Origin: CAYSBK01 sp964429265
Lineage (GTDB): Bacteria > Planctomycetota > Phycisphaerae > Sedimentisphaerales > Anaerobacaceae
Assembly (NCBI GenBank): GCA_964429265.1
Contig: CAYSBK010000042.1
Coordinates: forward strand, 1-15,546
Reading direction: 5' to 3'
Length of the DNA: 15,546 bases
The notes below the pieces were generated by a model. It did not search any database, had not been told where the DNA came from, and worked only from the letters and a program-made list of their open reading frames with translations. This document shows, piece after piece, positions 1 through 6,440 of this stretch; within the stretch, counting starts at the first letter, position 1, and every line of letters begins with the position of its first letter. The position numbers and the translations under genes are program-made.

Positions 1-5
1 TTTTG

Positions 6-120
6 CAAAACAAACCCAATTTCAAAAAGGCCGAAATGAACCTAACTCGTTCTGCCATAAGAACTTACGACCGTTTGACTACCTGGTCCGATGGGACAAA
101 ACAAACCCAAACAAAGCCAA
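6..120. repeat. Short A/C-rich direct repeats
   Basis: The 14-mer CAAAACAAACCCAA occurs exactly at 6-19 and again at 97-110, and a degenerate third unit (ACAAAGCCAA) follows at 111-120. The base composition, rich in A and C and free of good coding signal, differs from the GC-rich genes to the right. I see no start with a ribosome-binding site and no recognisable protein. It may be part of a dispersed intergenic repeat family, but one window cannot show that. Confidence 0.5.
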
Positions 121-203
121 TCCACCCCCCCGCCGGGCGCCCGCTGGACACGCCCTGATGCAAATCCCCTTGCAACGTCAGCGGCTTCGATGTAAAGTCA
201 GAT

Positions 204-238
204 TTGGCCGTGCGCGGCCAAGTTGGCCCGGCGGGCCA
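204..238. other. Two tandem GC-rich hairpins upstream of the tRNA
   Basis: Two adjacent perfect inverted repeats are visible. TTGGCCG at 204-210 pairs with CGGCCAA at 215-221 around a 4-base loop. TGGCCC at 224-229 pairs with GGGCCA at 233-238 around a 3-base loop. Neither is followed by a T-run, so they do not look like intrinsic terminators for rightward transcription. They sit about 20 bases before the tRNA gene and could be part of its leader or the end of an upstream transcript; the function is unknown. Confidence 0.4.
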
Positions 239-259
239 CTCCAGAATCAGCCTGACAAT

Positions 260-333
260 GCGCCTGTAGCTCAATTGGACAGAGCGTCGGTCTACGGAAC
301 CGAAGGTTGGGGGTTCGAGTCCTCCCAGGCGTA
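260..333 (+). tRNA. tRNA-Arg (anticodon ACG)
   Basis: The 74-base cloverleaf folds cleanly. The acceptor arms are 260-266 and 326-332, with a G-U first pair, and the discriminator is A333. The D arm uses GCTC and GAGC. The anticodon stem TCGGT/ACCGA encloses loop CTACGGA, giving anticodon ACG. The T arm GGGGG/CCTCC holds loop TTCGAGT. The A34 is expected to be deaminated to inosine by TadA to read CGU, CGC and CGA codons. The 3' CCA is not encoded, so it must be added after transcription by the CCA-adding enzyme. Confidence 0.95.
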
Positions 334-346
334 TTTTTTCCTCTTG
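334..346 (+). terminator. T-run directly after tRNA-Arg
   Basis: Six T residues at 334-339, then a pyrimidine-rich stretch, follow the tRNA acceptor stem at once. The tRNA stems could act as the hairpin of an intrinsic terminator, which is common for stand-alone tRNA genes. There is no separate hairpin between the tRNA and the T-run, so the call is tentative. Confidence 0.35.
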
Positions 347-462
347 TCATACGCCGGGGCGAGGTGGCGATCCGTAATGTCGGGACGCCACGTAACTGCT
401 GTGCCGACAAGGGGTTACAACGAGCTGCTTGCCGCGGGCCGGCTAGCGAGAGACCGTCCGAT

Positions 463-534
463 AAAAGAATTTCCAAAAAATTTCGAAAAATTGCAATTGT
501 GCTCTTGACTGTGTGTGGGAAGAAGTGGTAATCT
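463..534 (+). promoter_or_regulatory. Promoter of the mraZ operon with UP-like A-tracts
   Basis: A sigma70-type promoter is seen as TTGACT (505-510), an 18-base spacer and TAATCT (529-534), predicting a start near 541, about 30 bases before the mraZ ATG. Upstream lie A-tracts at 463-466, 475-480 and 486-490 inside an 11-bp tandem unit (AATTTCCAAAA at 468-478, AATTTCGAAAA at 479-489). This helical phasing and position fit an UP element or intrinsic DNA bend. The promoter rules out the in-frame GTG at 513 as the mraZ start, since that lies inside it. Confidence 0.7.
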
Positions 535-540
535 TTCCCA
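516..540. promoter_or_regulatory. Possible MraZ operator over the -10 element
   Basis: TGGGAA at 516-521 and TTCCCA at 535-540 form an inverted repeat flanking the -10 hexamer. On the + strand TGGGA (516-520) is followed after 5 bases by TGGTA (526-530), and another TGGGA lies at 557-561. MraZ proteins of other bacteria bind direct TGGG-type repeats with about 5-base spacers upstream of their own operon, so this is a plausible autoregulatory site. Only one full box and one degenerate box have the right spacing, so confidence is limited. Confidence 0.4.
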
Positions 541-569
541 GCAGACGGATAAGATTTGGGACACAGGCC

Positions 570-1070
570 ATGCTGTTGCTAACAGGCGAATACGAGCACG
601 TCATCGACGACAAGAACAGGGTGCTTATCTCCAACAAGCTCAGAAACCAGATCGACACCGCACGCCACGGCAGCAACTTTTACCTTGTACTCGGCGCCAA
701 CGGCATACTGTGCCTCTACCCCGAGAAATACTTTGAACAGGTTGTGCTGGGCTGCGCTCCAACCGGCAGCGCGGCCGACGAAACCGTCGCGTTCGAAAGG
801 ATAAGCTTTGCCCTGGCCAACAGGGTAGAGCTCGATAGGCAAGGACGCCTACTTCTCAACGAAAAACTCCGCAGGCGAGCCAGGCTCGGCAACCGCATCA
901 CGCTGGTGGGTGTGCGGGACCACGTAGAACTATGGAACACCGAGGACTGGGAACGCTACCTCCAGACGCATATGCCGCAATACCAGCAGCAGACCCTGCA
1001 GGCCAGGCAGGCTGCGATAGAAAAACAGGCACAGGACAGCGTAACTTTGCAGAGGAGGCAAAATGAATGA
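570..1070 (+). CDS. mraZ: Transcriptional regulator MraZ
   Basis: This 166-residue protein is the conserved first gene of division/cell-wall clusters. MraZ is a DNA-binding protein with two SpoVT/AbrB-like halves that controls its own operon. The first half begins with GEYEHVIDDKNRV and ends near an LYPEKYFEQ segment. The second is marked by ANRVELDRQGRLLLNEKLR followed by LVGVRDHVELWNTEDWERY. The ATG at 570 is chosen because it places GEYEH close to the N terminus, as in the family, and because a longer in-frame form from GTG 513 would start inside the promoter. The C-terminal tail from about residue 135 is Gln-rich and helical-looking, which makes the protein slightly longer than the usual 140-150 residues. 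Its stop overlaps the start of the next ORF by 8 bases. Confidence 0.95.
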   Translation: MLLLTGEYEHVIDDKNRVLISNKLRNQIDTARHGSNFYLVLGANGILCLYPEKYFEQVVLGCAPTGSAADETVAFERISFALANRVELDRQGRLLLNEKLRRRARLGNRITLVGVRDHVELWNTEDWERYLQTHMPQYQQQTLQARQAAIEKQAQDSVTLQRRQNE

Positions 1071-1272
1071 CCACAGCTTGGATCACGTGCACGTGCTGCA
1101 GGAAACGCTTTCAGGGCGCAGAGCAATCAACCAGAAGACGTTCGAGGCCCTGGCGGTTCTGACGGAACGACTGCAGTTGCTGAAAAAGGCATCGAGCTTG
1201 TTCGAAAAGGTTACATTGTCGCCGGAGCTTGAACGGCTCGCAGCCGCAGGCACCCCGGCGGCCGTCTCCTGA
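1063..1272 (+). CDS. Small uncharacterised protein between mraZ and rsmH
   Basis: A 69-residue ORF starts at ATG 1063 within the last codons of mraZ (8-base overlap), behind a strong AGAGGAGG Shine-Dalgarno at 1051-1058. This points to real, translationally coupled expression. The product has no predicted membrane segment or signal peptide. The middle (about residues 20-50) is Leu/Lys/Glu-rich and probably helical, and the tail is Ala/Pro-rich. It lies where rsmH usually follows mraZ directly, so a role linked to division or to MraZ is possible but only by position. I do not recognise a family. Confidence 0.65.
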   Translation: MNDHSLDHVHVLQETLSGRRAINQKTFEALAVLTERLQLLKKASSLFEKVTLSPELERLAAAGTPAAVS

Positions 1273-1331
1273 ACAGCCGCCCGCCGGGCAGACCCCGACG
1301 GTCGTTCGTCCCGAAGCATTCTGCGGCGGAC

Positions 1332-2252
1332 GTGCCAGTGGATGATTCGCAGGTAGAACATATACCGGTTCTTGAAAGCGAACTGGCCGAACAAATAAGC
1401 TTACCCCCGGACGGGGTGATGGTCGATGCGACCATTGGGCATGGAGGCCATAGTTTGTTGTTCGGCCGGAACTTGGGCCCTGAGGCAGTCATCGTCGGCC
1501 TGGATCTCGATACAAGCTGCATCCACAGGGCCCAATCTAATTTGGAAAAATTGCAATGCAGGCTCATATTGATTCACGCAAACTTCGCCGACCTGGCCGA
1601 GATACTCCCCGAGCACGATATCGACAAGGTCGATTTCATCCTGGCCGACCTCGGTGTCTGCTCGGAGCAGTTGGCACGGGCGGATATGGGCCTGAGCTTT
1701 CAGGCGGATATGCCGCTGGATATGCGATTTGACAAAAGAATACAGACCACTGCTGCCGATATAGTAAACGGAGCGGACGAGAAATCACTGGCCGAGTTGA
1801 TTTACAACTACGGCGAGGACCGGGCCTCGCGGCGGATCGCCCGCTTCATCGTCGAACACCGCCGCAAGAAGCCCATCACGACAACCGGGCAACTGGCACG
1901 AATAGTCGCACGGGCACTGGCGACAGGCCGGAAAAAATCCAGGAGCAGGATTCATCCGGCCACAAGGACTTTCCAGGCCCTGCGGATTGCCGTAAACAGG
2001 GAACTGGATAACCTTGCCGCGCTGCTTGAAGCCGCACCGGCGTTGCTCAAGCCCGGCGGCAAAATCGCGATAATAAGCTACCACAGCCTGGAAGACAGAA
2101 TGGTCAAGACGAACTTCAACGAAAACGCAAAGGCGGGCATTTACACCGTCCTGACCAGAAAACCGATTGTGCCCAGCCGCCAAGAAATCGCCCGCAACCG
2201 CAGGGCAAGAAGTGCCAAGCTGAGAATAGCCCAAAGAACCACGACCGAATAG
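1332..2252 (+). CDS. rsmH: 16S rRNA (cytosine(1402)-N(4))-methyltransferase RsmH
   Basis: RsmH (MraW) is an S-adenosylmethionine-dependent enzyme that methylates N4 of C1402 in the decoding centre of 16S rRNA. At 306 residues it is a normal length. Family signatures are visible in order: HIPVL near residue 10, the SAM-binding loop VDATIGHGGHS (31-41), ILADLGVCSEQL (103-114, with Cys where most homologues have Ser), FQADMPLDMRFD (123-134), HPATRTFQALRIAVNREL (208-225) and ISYHSLEDRMVK (248-259). The start is GTG 1332; GTG 1338 is an equally possible start with a similarly weak ribosome-binding site. It follows the small ORF by 59 bases and precedes the LysM gene by 19, consistent with one operon. 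Confidence 0.96.
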   Translation: MPVDDSQVEHIPVLESELAEQISLPPDGVMVDATIGHGGHSLLFGRNLGPEAVIVGLDLDTSCIHRAQSNLEKLQCRLILIHANFADLAEILPEHDIDKVDFILADLGVCSEQLARADMGLSFQADMPLDMRFDKRIQTTAADIVNGADEKSLAELIYNYGEDRASRRIARFIVEHRRKKPITTTGQLARIVARALATGRKKSRSRIHPATRTFQALRIAVNRELDNLAALLEAAPALLKPGGKIAIISYHSLEDRMVKTNFNENAKAGIYTVLTRKPIVPSRQEIARNRRARSAKLRIAQRTTTE

Positions 2253-2271
2253 CAAGAATGGAGTTTTGCTT

Positions 2272-3123
2272 ATGACCAGCGACGCCAAGGTAGGACTGCT
2301 GTTGGGATTGCTGTTCATCTTCATCATCGCCTTTCTTATCAACGGGCTGCCGAGCCTGCGGCATGACAGCAGCAATGAACTTACGGAGATTATGGCCGAC
2401 TCGCCCGACCCGACAATCGGCATCGACACAAGACGCCTCGATATCATAAACACCACCGCGACCAATGGTATGAGTCTGGCCGACGGCACCGGCGTCGCCG
2501 ACAGCCGGCAATTGCCCGGCGAAGACGAGATCCGCACCAGAATTCCCCTTGCCAGGATAAATCAGGCGCTCGACCGGCTCAACCAGCCGCAACAGGCCGC
2601 CACACCTGAGCCGGCCGCGGCGGCTCCGTCGCTCCAGCCACAGCCGGACCGACGCCAAGATACCGCACCAGCCCGGCCGCGGTACTACGTCGTGCAGCGC
2701 AACGACAACCTCAGCCTCATAGCCAGAAAGTTTTATGGACCCCAGCAGGGAAACAAGATAGCCAACATCAGGCGGATTTTCGAAGCCAACAAAGCGCTGC
2801 TCAAATCGCCGGACCGACTCCGCGAAGGACAGAAGCTGCTCATTCCCCCCCTGCCGACGGGCACCGCCGGTGCGGGAGTTCTCAGCAGTGCCCTGCTGGA
2901 GCCGGTTGAATCGGTAGGACGCAGGCACGCCGTCAGCGGACGGTCCGCCGGGGCCGGCGTACGCCAGTACGTGGTGCGGCCGAATGACAGCCTCTGGAAA
3001 ATTGCCGCAGAACAGCTCGGCGACGGCAACCGCTACAAGGAAATAGCAAAACTCAACGCCGCGATACTGGACGACGAGGATACCCTGACCGTAGGTATGA
3101 AACTGAAGATACCGGCCCGCTGA
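2272..3123 (+). CDS. Membrane-anchored protein with two LysM domains
   Basis: This 283-residue protein has one N-terminal hydrophobic segment (about 6-25) that should anchor it in the inner membrane with the rest in the periplasm. A Pro/Ala/Gln-rich linker (about 100-135) leads to LysM 1 (about 136-191, beginning YYVVQRNDNLSLIARKFYG and ending LLIP). After a low-complexity spacer comes LysM 2 (about 230-281, beginning QYVVRPNDSLWKIAAEQLG and ending KLKIP). LysM domains bind the GlcNAc-containing glycan of peptidoglycan. No catalytic domain is seen. ATG 2272 is preferred over TTG 2266 because GGAG at 2260-2263 is well spaced for it. Its place between rsmH and ftsL suggests a septal or wall-organising role; no gene name is established for it. 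Confidence 0.88.
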   Translation: MTSDAKVGLLLGLLFIFIIAFLINGLPSLRHDSSNELTEIMADSPDPTIGIDTRRLDIINTTATNGMSLADGTGVADSRQLPGEDEIRTRIPLARINQALDRLNQPQQAATPEPAAAAPSLQPQPDRRQDTAPARPRYYVVQRNDNLSLIARKFYGPQQGNKIANIRRIFEANKALLKSPDRLREGQKLLIPPLPTGTAGAGVLSSALLEPVESVGRRHAVSGRSAGAGVRQYVVRPNDSLWKIAAEQLGDGNRYKEIAKLNAAILDDEDTLTVGMKLKIPAR

Positions 3124-3141
3124 AACTATGAGACGACCCCT

Positions 3142-3393
3142 GTGCCCGGCAGAATGACAATGAGGTCGCGGTTCTGTTTCGTATACGTCGTCTTGTTCTT
3201 CACCGCCGCATTGATTCTGACCGTGTTCATCCGCAGCGCCAACGACCGGCTGTTCTACAGGCTATGTCGTCTCGAGGCCGAGCAGAGCAGGCTCAAGCAA
3301 AGCCTGTGGCGAAAGCAACTGCGCCTCGAAGGCCTGATAAATCCGTCCGCCGTTTATGAGAGGCTCCAGCAGCCCAGCGACCGCGGTCCGTAA
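3142..3393 (+). CDS. ftsL: FtsL-like septum protein
   Basis: A small bitopic protein of 83 residues: a short basic N terminus, one membrane helix (about 11-29, FCFVYVVLFFTAALILTVF) and a charged Leu-rich segment (about 34-62) with coiled-coil character. That architecture, and the place directly before an FtsI-type transpeptidase, match FtsL, the divisome scaffold that pairs with FtsB and FtsQ and activates septal synthesis. FtsL sequences diverge strongly, so the name rests on layout and context rather than on motifs. The start is uncertain: GTG 3142 is used here, while ATG 3154 and ATG 3160 would give forms shorter by 4 or 6 residues. None has a convincing Shine-Dalgarno. Confidence 0.65.
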   Translation: MPGRMTMRSRFCFVYVVLFFTAALILTVFIRSANDRLFYRLCRLEAEQSRLKQSLWRKQLRLEGLINPSAVYERLQQPSDRGP

Positions 3394-3430
3394 CGTAAAA
3401 CGACAATGGTTTGCGACGATACAGCCGGGG

Positions 3431-5161
3431 ATGGAAAAACCTCAGCACAACTCGAACACCACCCGCCGGACAATCGTGGTACTGGCGGCGCTGATGGCGG
3501 CATTTCTGGCGCTGGCGGCAAGGTGTCTGTACTTGCAGAAGTTCAAGGGCGACTATTACCGGCGGCTTTCGCTCAGGCAGCAGCGCAAGCTCGTGGTCCA
3601 GAAGCCCAGGCGGGGCGACATTCTGGATTGCCGCGGTCGAGTGCTGGCGGCCAGCAACAAGTTCCAGATAATCAAGGCCGAGCCCCGAGTCATCAAGAAC
3701 CCTGAAAAGCTTGCCCCGGCGCTTGCGCCGATACTCGGCATCGAGGCGATGCAAATCTACAAGCGGATAATGCAAAGTTCCAATCCCGGGTTTGCCCTGC
3801 TCAAGGCCGACGCGACGGCTGAGCAATGCGCGGCGGCGAGGAGGTTTTACGGTGTCGGGGTAGAGACACAGTGGCGCAGGCACTATCCGATGGGTGAACT
3901 TGCCGCCCACGTTGTGGGCTTTACCAGCCTGGACAACCGCGGTCTCGGCGGGATCGAGCTGAGGTACGACAAGCAGCTCGCCGGGCAGGCCAGGCGGAAC
4001 GTCTTCTACGCGGACGTCGGTCGCCGACCCATCCGGCTCAAGGCCGTCGCCGGAGATTTCCGGGATGGTTTGAGCATCATCACCACCATCGACGCAACGA
4101 TTCAGCAGTTTGCGCGGCGCCAGCTTTTGAAAACATACCGTAAGTTCCAGGCCGAGTCGGCCGTGGCCATCGTCGCCGAGCCTAAGACAGGCGCCATTCT
4201 TGCGATGGTCAGTTTACCCGACTTCGACCCCGAAAACTTCCGCAACTGCGACCCCAACAATTTCCGCAATCGCGCCTTGACCGACCAGTTCGAGCCGGGC
4301 AGCGTCATAAAACCGATCGTTGCGGCCATTGCACTTGATGCGGGGGTGGTCAATACGACGGAAAAGATATTCTGTGAGAACGGCAACTATCACGGCAAAG
4401 GCTTTGGGCGGATTACGGAGTATCGCTACCACCGGTACGGCGATATGACGGTCCGGGATATTCTGGTCAAGTCAAGCAACATCGGGATGGCCAAGATAGG
4501 GCAAAGGCTGGGAAAGGAAAGGCTTTACAGGGGCCTGAAGCGGTTTGGGTTTGCCAGGCCGACCGGCATCGACCTGCCGGGCGAGGCGGCGGGAATGTTG
4601 CGGCCGCCGCAACAGTGGACGGGCTACAGCGTGACGCGAATACCATTCGGCCAGGAAATCACGGTTACCGCCATCCAGCTGGTCAACGCCTACTGCATTC
4701 TCGCCAACGGCGGCCGGGCCGTCAGACCTTTTACCGTCAGGGCAACGGTCGGCGACGACGGCAAGCTCATCAAGCTGGAAAAACCTCCTGCCGTTCCCGT
4801 GGGTTTTGTGGTCGACCCGGCGGTTGCCAGGTGGGTCATCGGCGATGCTATGGTCGGCGTGGTCGAAGAAGGCACCGGCAAAAGGGCCAGGCTCGAAGGC
4901 TGGCAGGTTTTCGGGAAGACCGGCACGGCCAACATTGCCAAGGCCGACGAAAGGGGCTACTCAACCGAAGACTATGTGGCGTCGTTCATTGCAGGTGCTC
5001 CTGCGGAGGACCCGGCCGTGGTGGTGCTGGTGTCGGTTCGCAAGCCCAACAAGAGACTGGGCCTGGGGTACACAGGCGGGGCGGTGGCCTCACCCGCCGC
5101 CGCAAGAATACTCGAAGAAACCCTCAATTACCTCAGGGTCCCGAAGAGAAAACGCTCCTGA
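3431..5161 (+). CDS. ftsI: Class B penicillin-binding protein, FtsI/SpoVD type
   Basis: A 576-residue peptidoglycan D,D-transpeptidase expected to crosslink septal wall. It has an N-terminal membrane helix (about 14-31), the class B dimerisation region starting with RRGDILDCRGRVLA (61-73), and a C-terminal transpeptidase domain. All active-site motifs are intact: SVIK with nucleophile Ser291 and Lys294, SSN at 348-350, and KTGTA at 496-500. No PASTA domain follows, so it is closer in layout to FtsI than to PASTA-bearing SpoVD/PBP2x. ATG 3431 puts the helix near the N terminus. An in-frame ATG at 3356 would add 25 residues and overlap the FtsL-like gene by 38 bases but has no Shine-Dalgarno. 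It is the last gene of the operon; no mur genes follow. Confidence 0.93.
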   Translation: MEKPQHNSNTTRRTIVVLAALMAAFLALAARCLYLQKFKGDYYRRLSLRQQRKLVVQKPRRGDILDCRGRVLAASNKFQIIKAEPRVIKNPEKLAPALAPILGIEAMQIYKRIMQSSNPGFALLKADATAEQCAAARRFYGVGVETQWRRHYPMGELAAHVVGFTSLDNRGLGGIELRYDKQLAGQARRNVFYADVGRRPIRLKAVAGDFRDGLSIITTIDATIQQFARRQLLKTYRKFQAESAVAIVAEPKTGAILAMVSLPDFDPENFRNCDPNNFRNRALTDQFEPGSVIKPIVAAIALDAGVVNTTEKIFCENGNYHGKGFGRITEYRYHRYGDMTVRDILVKSSNIGMAKIGQRLGKERLYRGLKRFGFARPTGIDLPGEAAGMLRPPQQWTGYSVTRIPFGQEITVTAIQLVNAYCILANGGRAVRPFTVRATVGDDGKLIKLEKPPAVPVGFVVDPAVARWVIGDAMVGVVEEGTGKRARLEGWQVFGKTGTANIAKADERGYSTEDYVASFIAGAPAEDPAVVVLVSVRKPNKRLGLGYTGGAVASPAAARILEETLNYLRVPKRKRS

Positions 5162-5351
5162 ATAAGGTACCAATTTCTCGCGCGTCTCGGGCCTTCGTTG
5201 CGACCGGCTCCGAACACAGCGACAAACCGGGCATCATCAGCGTTCCCTACCAGTTCTTATCTCCTCTATGGTGACCAGCCTGACCTCAAGCTTCCCCGGC
5301 CACCATTTCCCCCTCTCTCAGCGTTCGCCGCGCTTGATGGGAGTTTTCTGC
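5162..5351. other. Intergenic stretch without a supported gene
   Basis: The gap between ftsI and the next gene shows no ORF with a ribosome-binding site or family similarity and no clear hairpin plus T-run terminator. The 9-mer TCAGCGTTC occurs twice (5238-5246 and 5318-5326), which may be chance. Short open frames exist on both strands but carry no support. Confidence 0.4.
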
Positions 5352-5398
5352 TGGAAGTAGGAGGGGTTTGTGTTTATATTGTCGCGACGAAGACAATA
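5352..5398 (+). promoter_or_regulatory. Possible promoter and operator for the FAH-family gene
   Basis: TATATT at 5375-5380 could be a -10 element. The -35 at the right distance (TGGAAG, 5352-5357) is poor. Overlapping the -10 is a perfect inverted repeat with 7-base arms, TATTGTC at 5377-5383 and GACAATA at 5392-5398, around 8 bases. Its size and position suit a dimeric repressor or activator site. No regulator gene is adjacent. Confidence 0.4.
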
Positions 5399-5421
5399 GG
5401 ACCGGCTTGCGAGGTGTGCAG

Positions 5422-6378
5422 ATGAAATTGGTGACGTACCGTCGAGACGATGCTGTTTCTTGTGGTGTTTTGACCGATGGGGGAATTGTCGATATTCCTT
5501 CGTACTGGGCGGGGCCGAATCCGCCGAGAAGCATCATCGAAATCCTTCGTCGGGGCCAGGAGGCGCTTGAGAAAATCGCCGGCCTGGTGGAAGCCGCGCC
5601 GGCATTCGTGCCCGTCGAGCAGGTGGCGCTGCTGGCGCCCATACCGAGGCCGGGCAAGGTCCTGGCGCTGGCCGGCAATTACAGCGAACACATCAAAGAA
5701 GCCGCTCTAAAACGCGGCTTCAAGCTGGGGCTTTCGGATTCGCCGAGAAATACGACTGTGCCGCGGCCTTTCCTTATGCCGGCGACCGCCGTGACAGGGC
5801 CGGGTGCTGAGATACCCTGGCCGTGCTACAGCCGGCAGCTCGACTACGAAATCGAGCTTGGGGTAGTCATCGGCCGATCCGCTAAATGCGTGCCCGTCAA
5901 AGGCGCCTTGGAGTACGTAGCCGGCTACATGATTGTCAACGATGTCTCTGCGCGGAGCGTTACGTTCTCGGCGGGCCGGCAACAGCGGCCGTGGGACGAG
6001 TTCTACGACTGGCTCAATGGTAAATGGGCGGACGGTTTCTGTCCGACGGGGCCGTACCTGCTGACGGCCGACGAGGTCGATGAGGTGCAGAATCTAAGGC
6101 TCACCCTGAAGGTCAACGGCCGCGTCCGGCAAAACGCCAATACCTCGCAGATGATTTACGGTGTTGCCGACATTGTTTCTTTTTTGAGTCACCTTATGAC
6201 GCTGGAGCCCGGCGACGTTATCGCCACCGGCACGCCTTCGGGGGAGGCGATTGCGACGGGTGAGTTCCTGGAGCCGGGCGACGTTATCGAAGCAACCATT
6301 GACAAGCTTGGTACGCTGAGCAATACTGTCGGAAAAAGACCAGAGCAATTCTACGAACCGTTGAAGGAGATTGGTTGA
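5422..6378 (+). CDS. Fumarylacetoacetate hydrolase (FAH) family protein
   Basis: A 318-residue soluble enzyme of the FAH superfamily. Members cleave C-C bonds or act on 2-keto acids such as acylpyruvates, fumarylacetoacetate or 2-hydroxyhepta-2,4-diene-1,7-dioate. Family marks are visible: LALAGNYSEHIKEA (81-94) with a likely catalytic His90, the metal ligands in DYEIELGVVIG (Glu143, Glu145) and NDVSARS (Asp174), KWADGFCPTGPYL (201-213), and GDVIATGTPSGEA (264-276). ATG 5422 is preferred because GAGGTG at 5411-5416 is well spaced and MKLVTYRR is the usual family start; an in-frame ATG at 5368 lies before the putative operator. The substrate cannot be told from sequence, and no catabolic neighbours hint at one. 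Confidence 0.92.
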   Translation: MKLVTYRRDDAVSCGVLTDGGIVDIPSYWAGPNPPRSIIEILRRGQEALEKIAGLVEAAPAFVPVEQVALLAPIPRPGKVLALAGNYSEHIKEAALKRGFKLGLSDSPRNTTVPRPFLMPATAVTGPGAEIPWPCYSRQLDYEIELGVVIGRSAKCVPVKGALEYVAGYMIVNDVSARSVTFSAGRQQRPWDEFYDWLNGKWADGFCPTGPYLLTADEVDEVQNLRLTLKVNGRVRQNANTSQMIYGVADIVSFLSHLMTLEPGDVIATGTPSGEAIATGEFLEPGDVIEATIDKLGTLSNTVGKRPEQFYEPLKEIG

Positions 6379-6425
6379 TAGTTCATTGTTTGTTGTTCCC
6401 TGTTCATAGTTCATTGAGGAACAAC
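6378..6425. repeat. Direct repeat and hairpin between the FAH gene and yebC
   Basis: The 11-mer ATAGTTCATTG is present at 6378-6388 and 6406-6416, 28 bases apart. GTTGTTCC at 6392-6399 is complementary to GGAACAAC at 6418-6425, giving an 8-bp stem with an 18-base loop that encloses the second repeat copy. The composition is AT-rich against GC-rich flanks. Units built on GTTCAT are seen as intergenic tandem repeats in some bacterial genomes, but whether this is a family in this genome cannot be seen here. Confidence 0.6.
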
Positions 6426-6440
6426 TCCAAAGGTTAACAT

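Noticed and set aside
158..508. Open frames running through the tRNA gene on both strands
   Set aside because: They translate the tRNA or its complement, a common artefact, and lack ribosome-binding sites.
1785..2928. Long minus-strand frames opposite rsmH and the LysM gene
   Set aside because: Both plus-strand genes show conserved motifs. The antisense products are rich in Arg, Gly and Pro without recognisable structure.
4615..5274. 219-codon plus-strand frame inside ftsI
   Set aside because: It overlaps the transpeptidase domain in another frame, including the KTGTA motif region, and its product is low-complexity Arg/Gly-rich.
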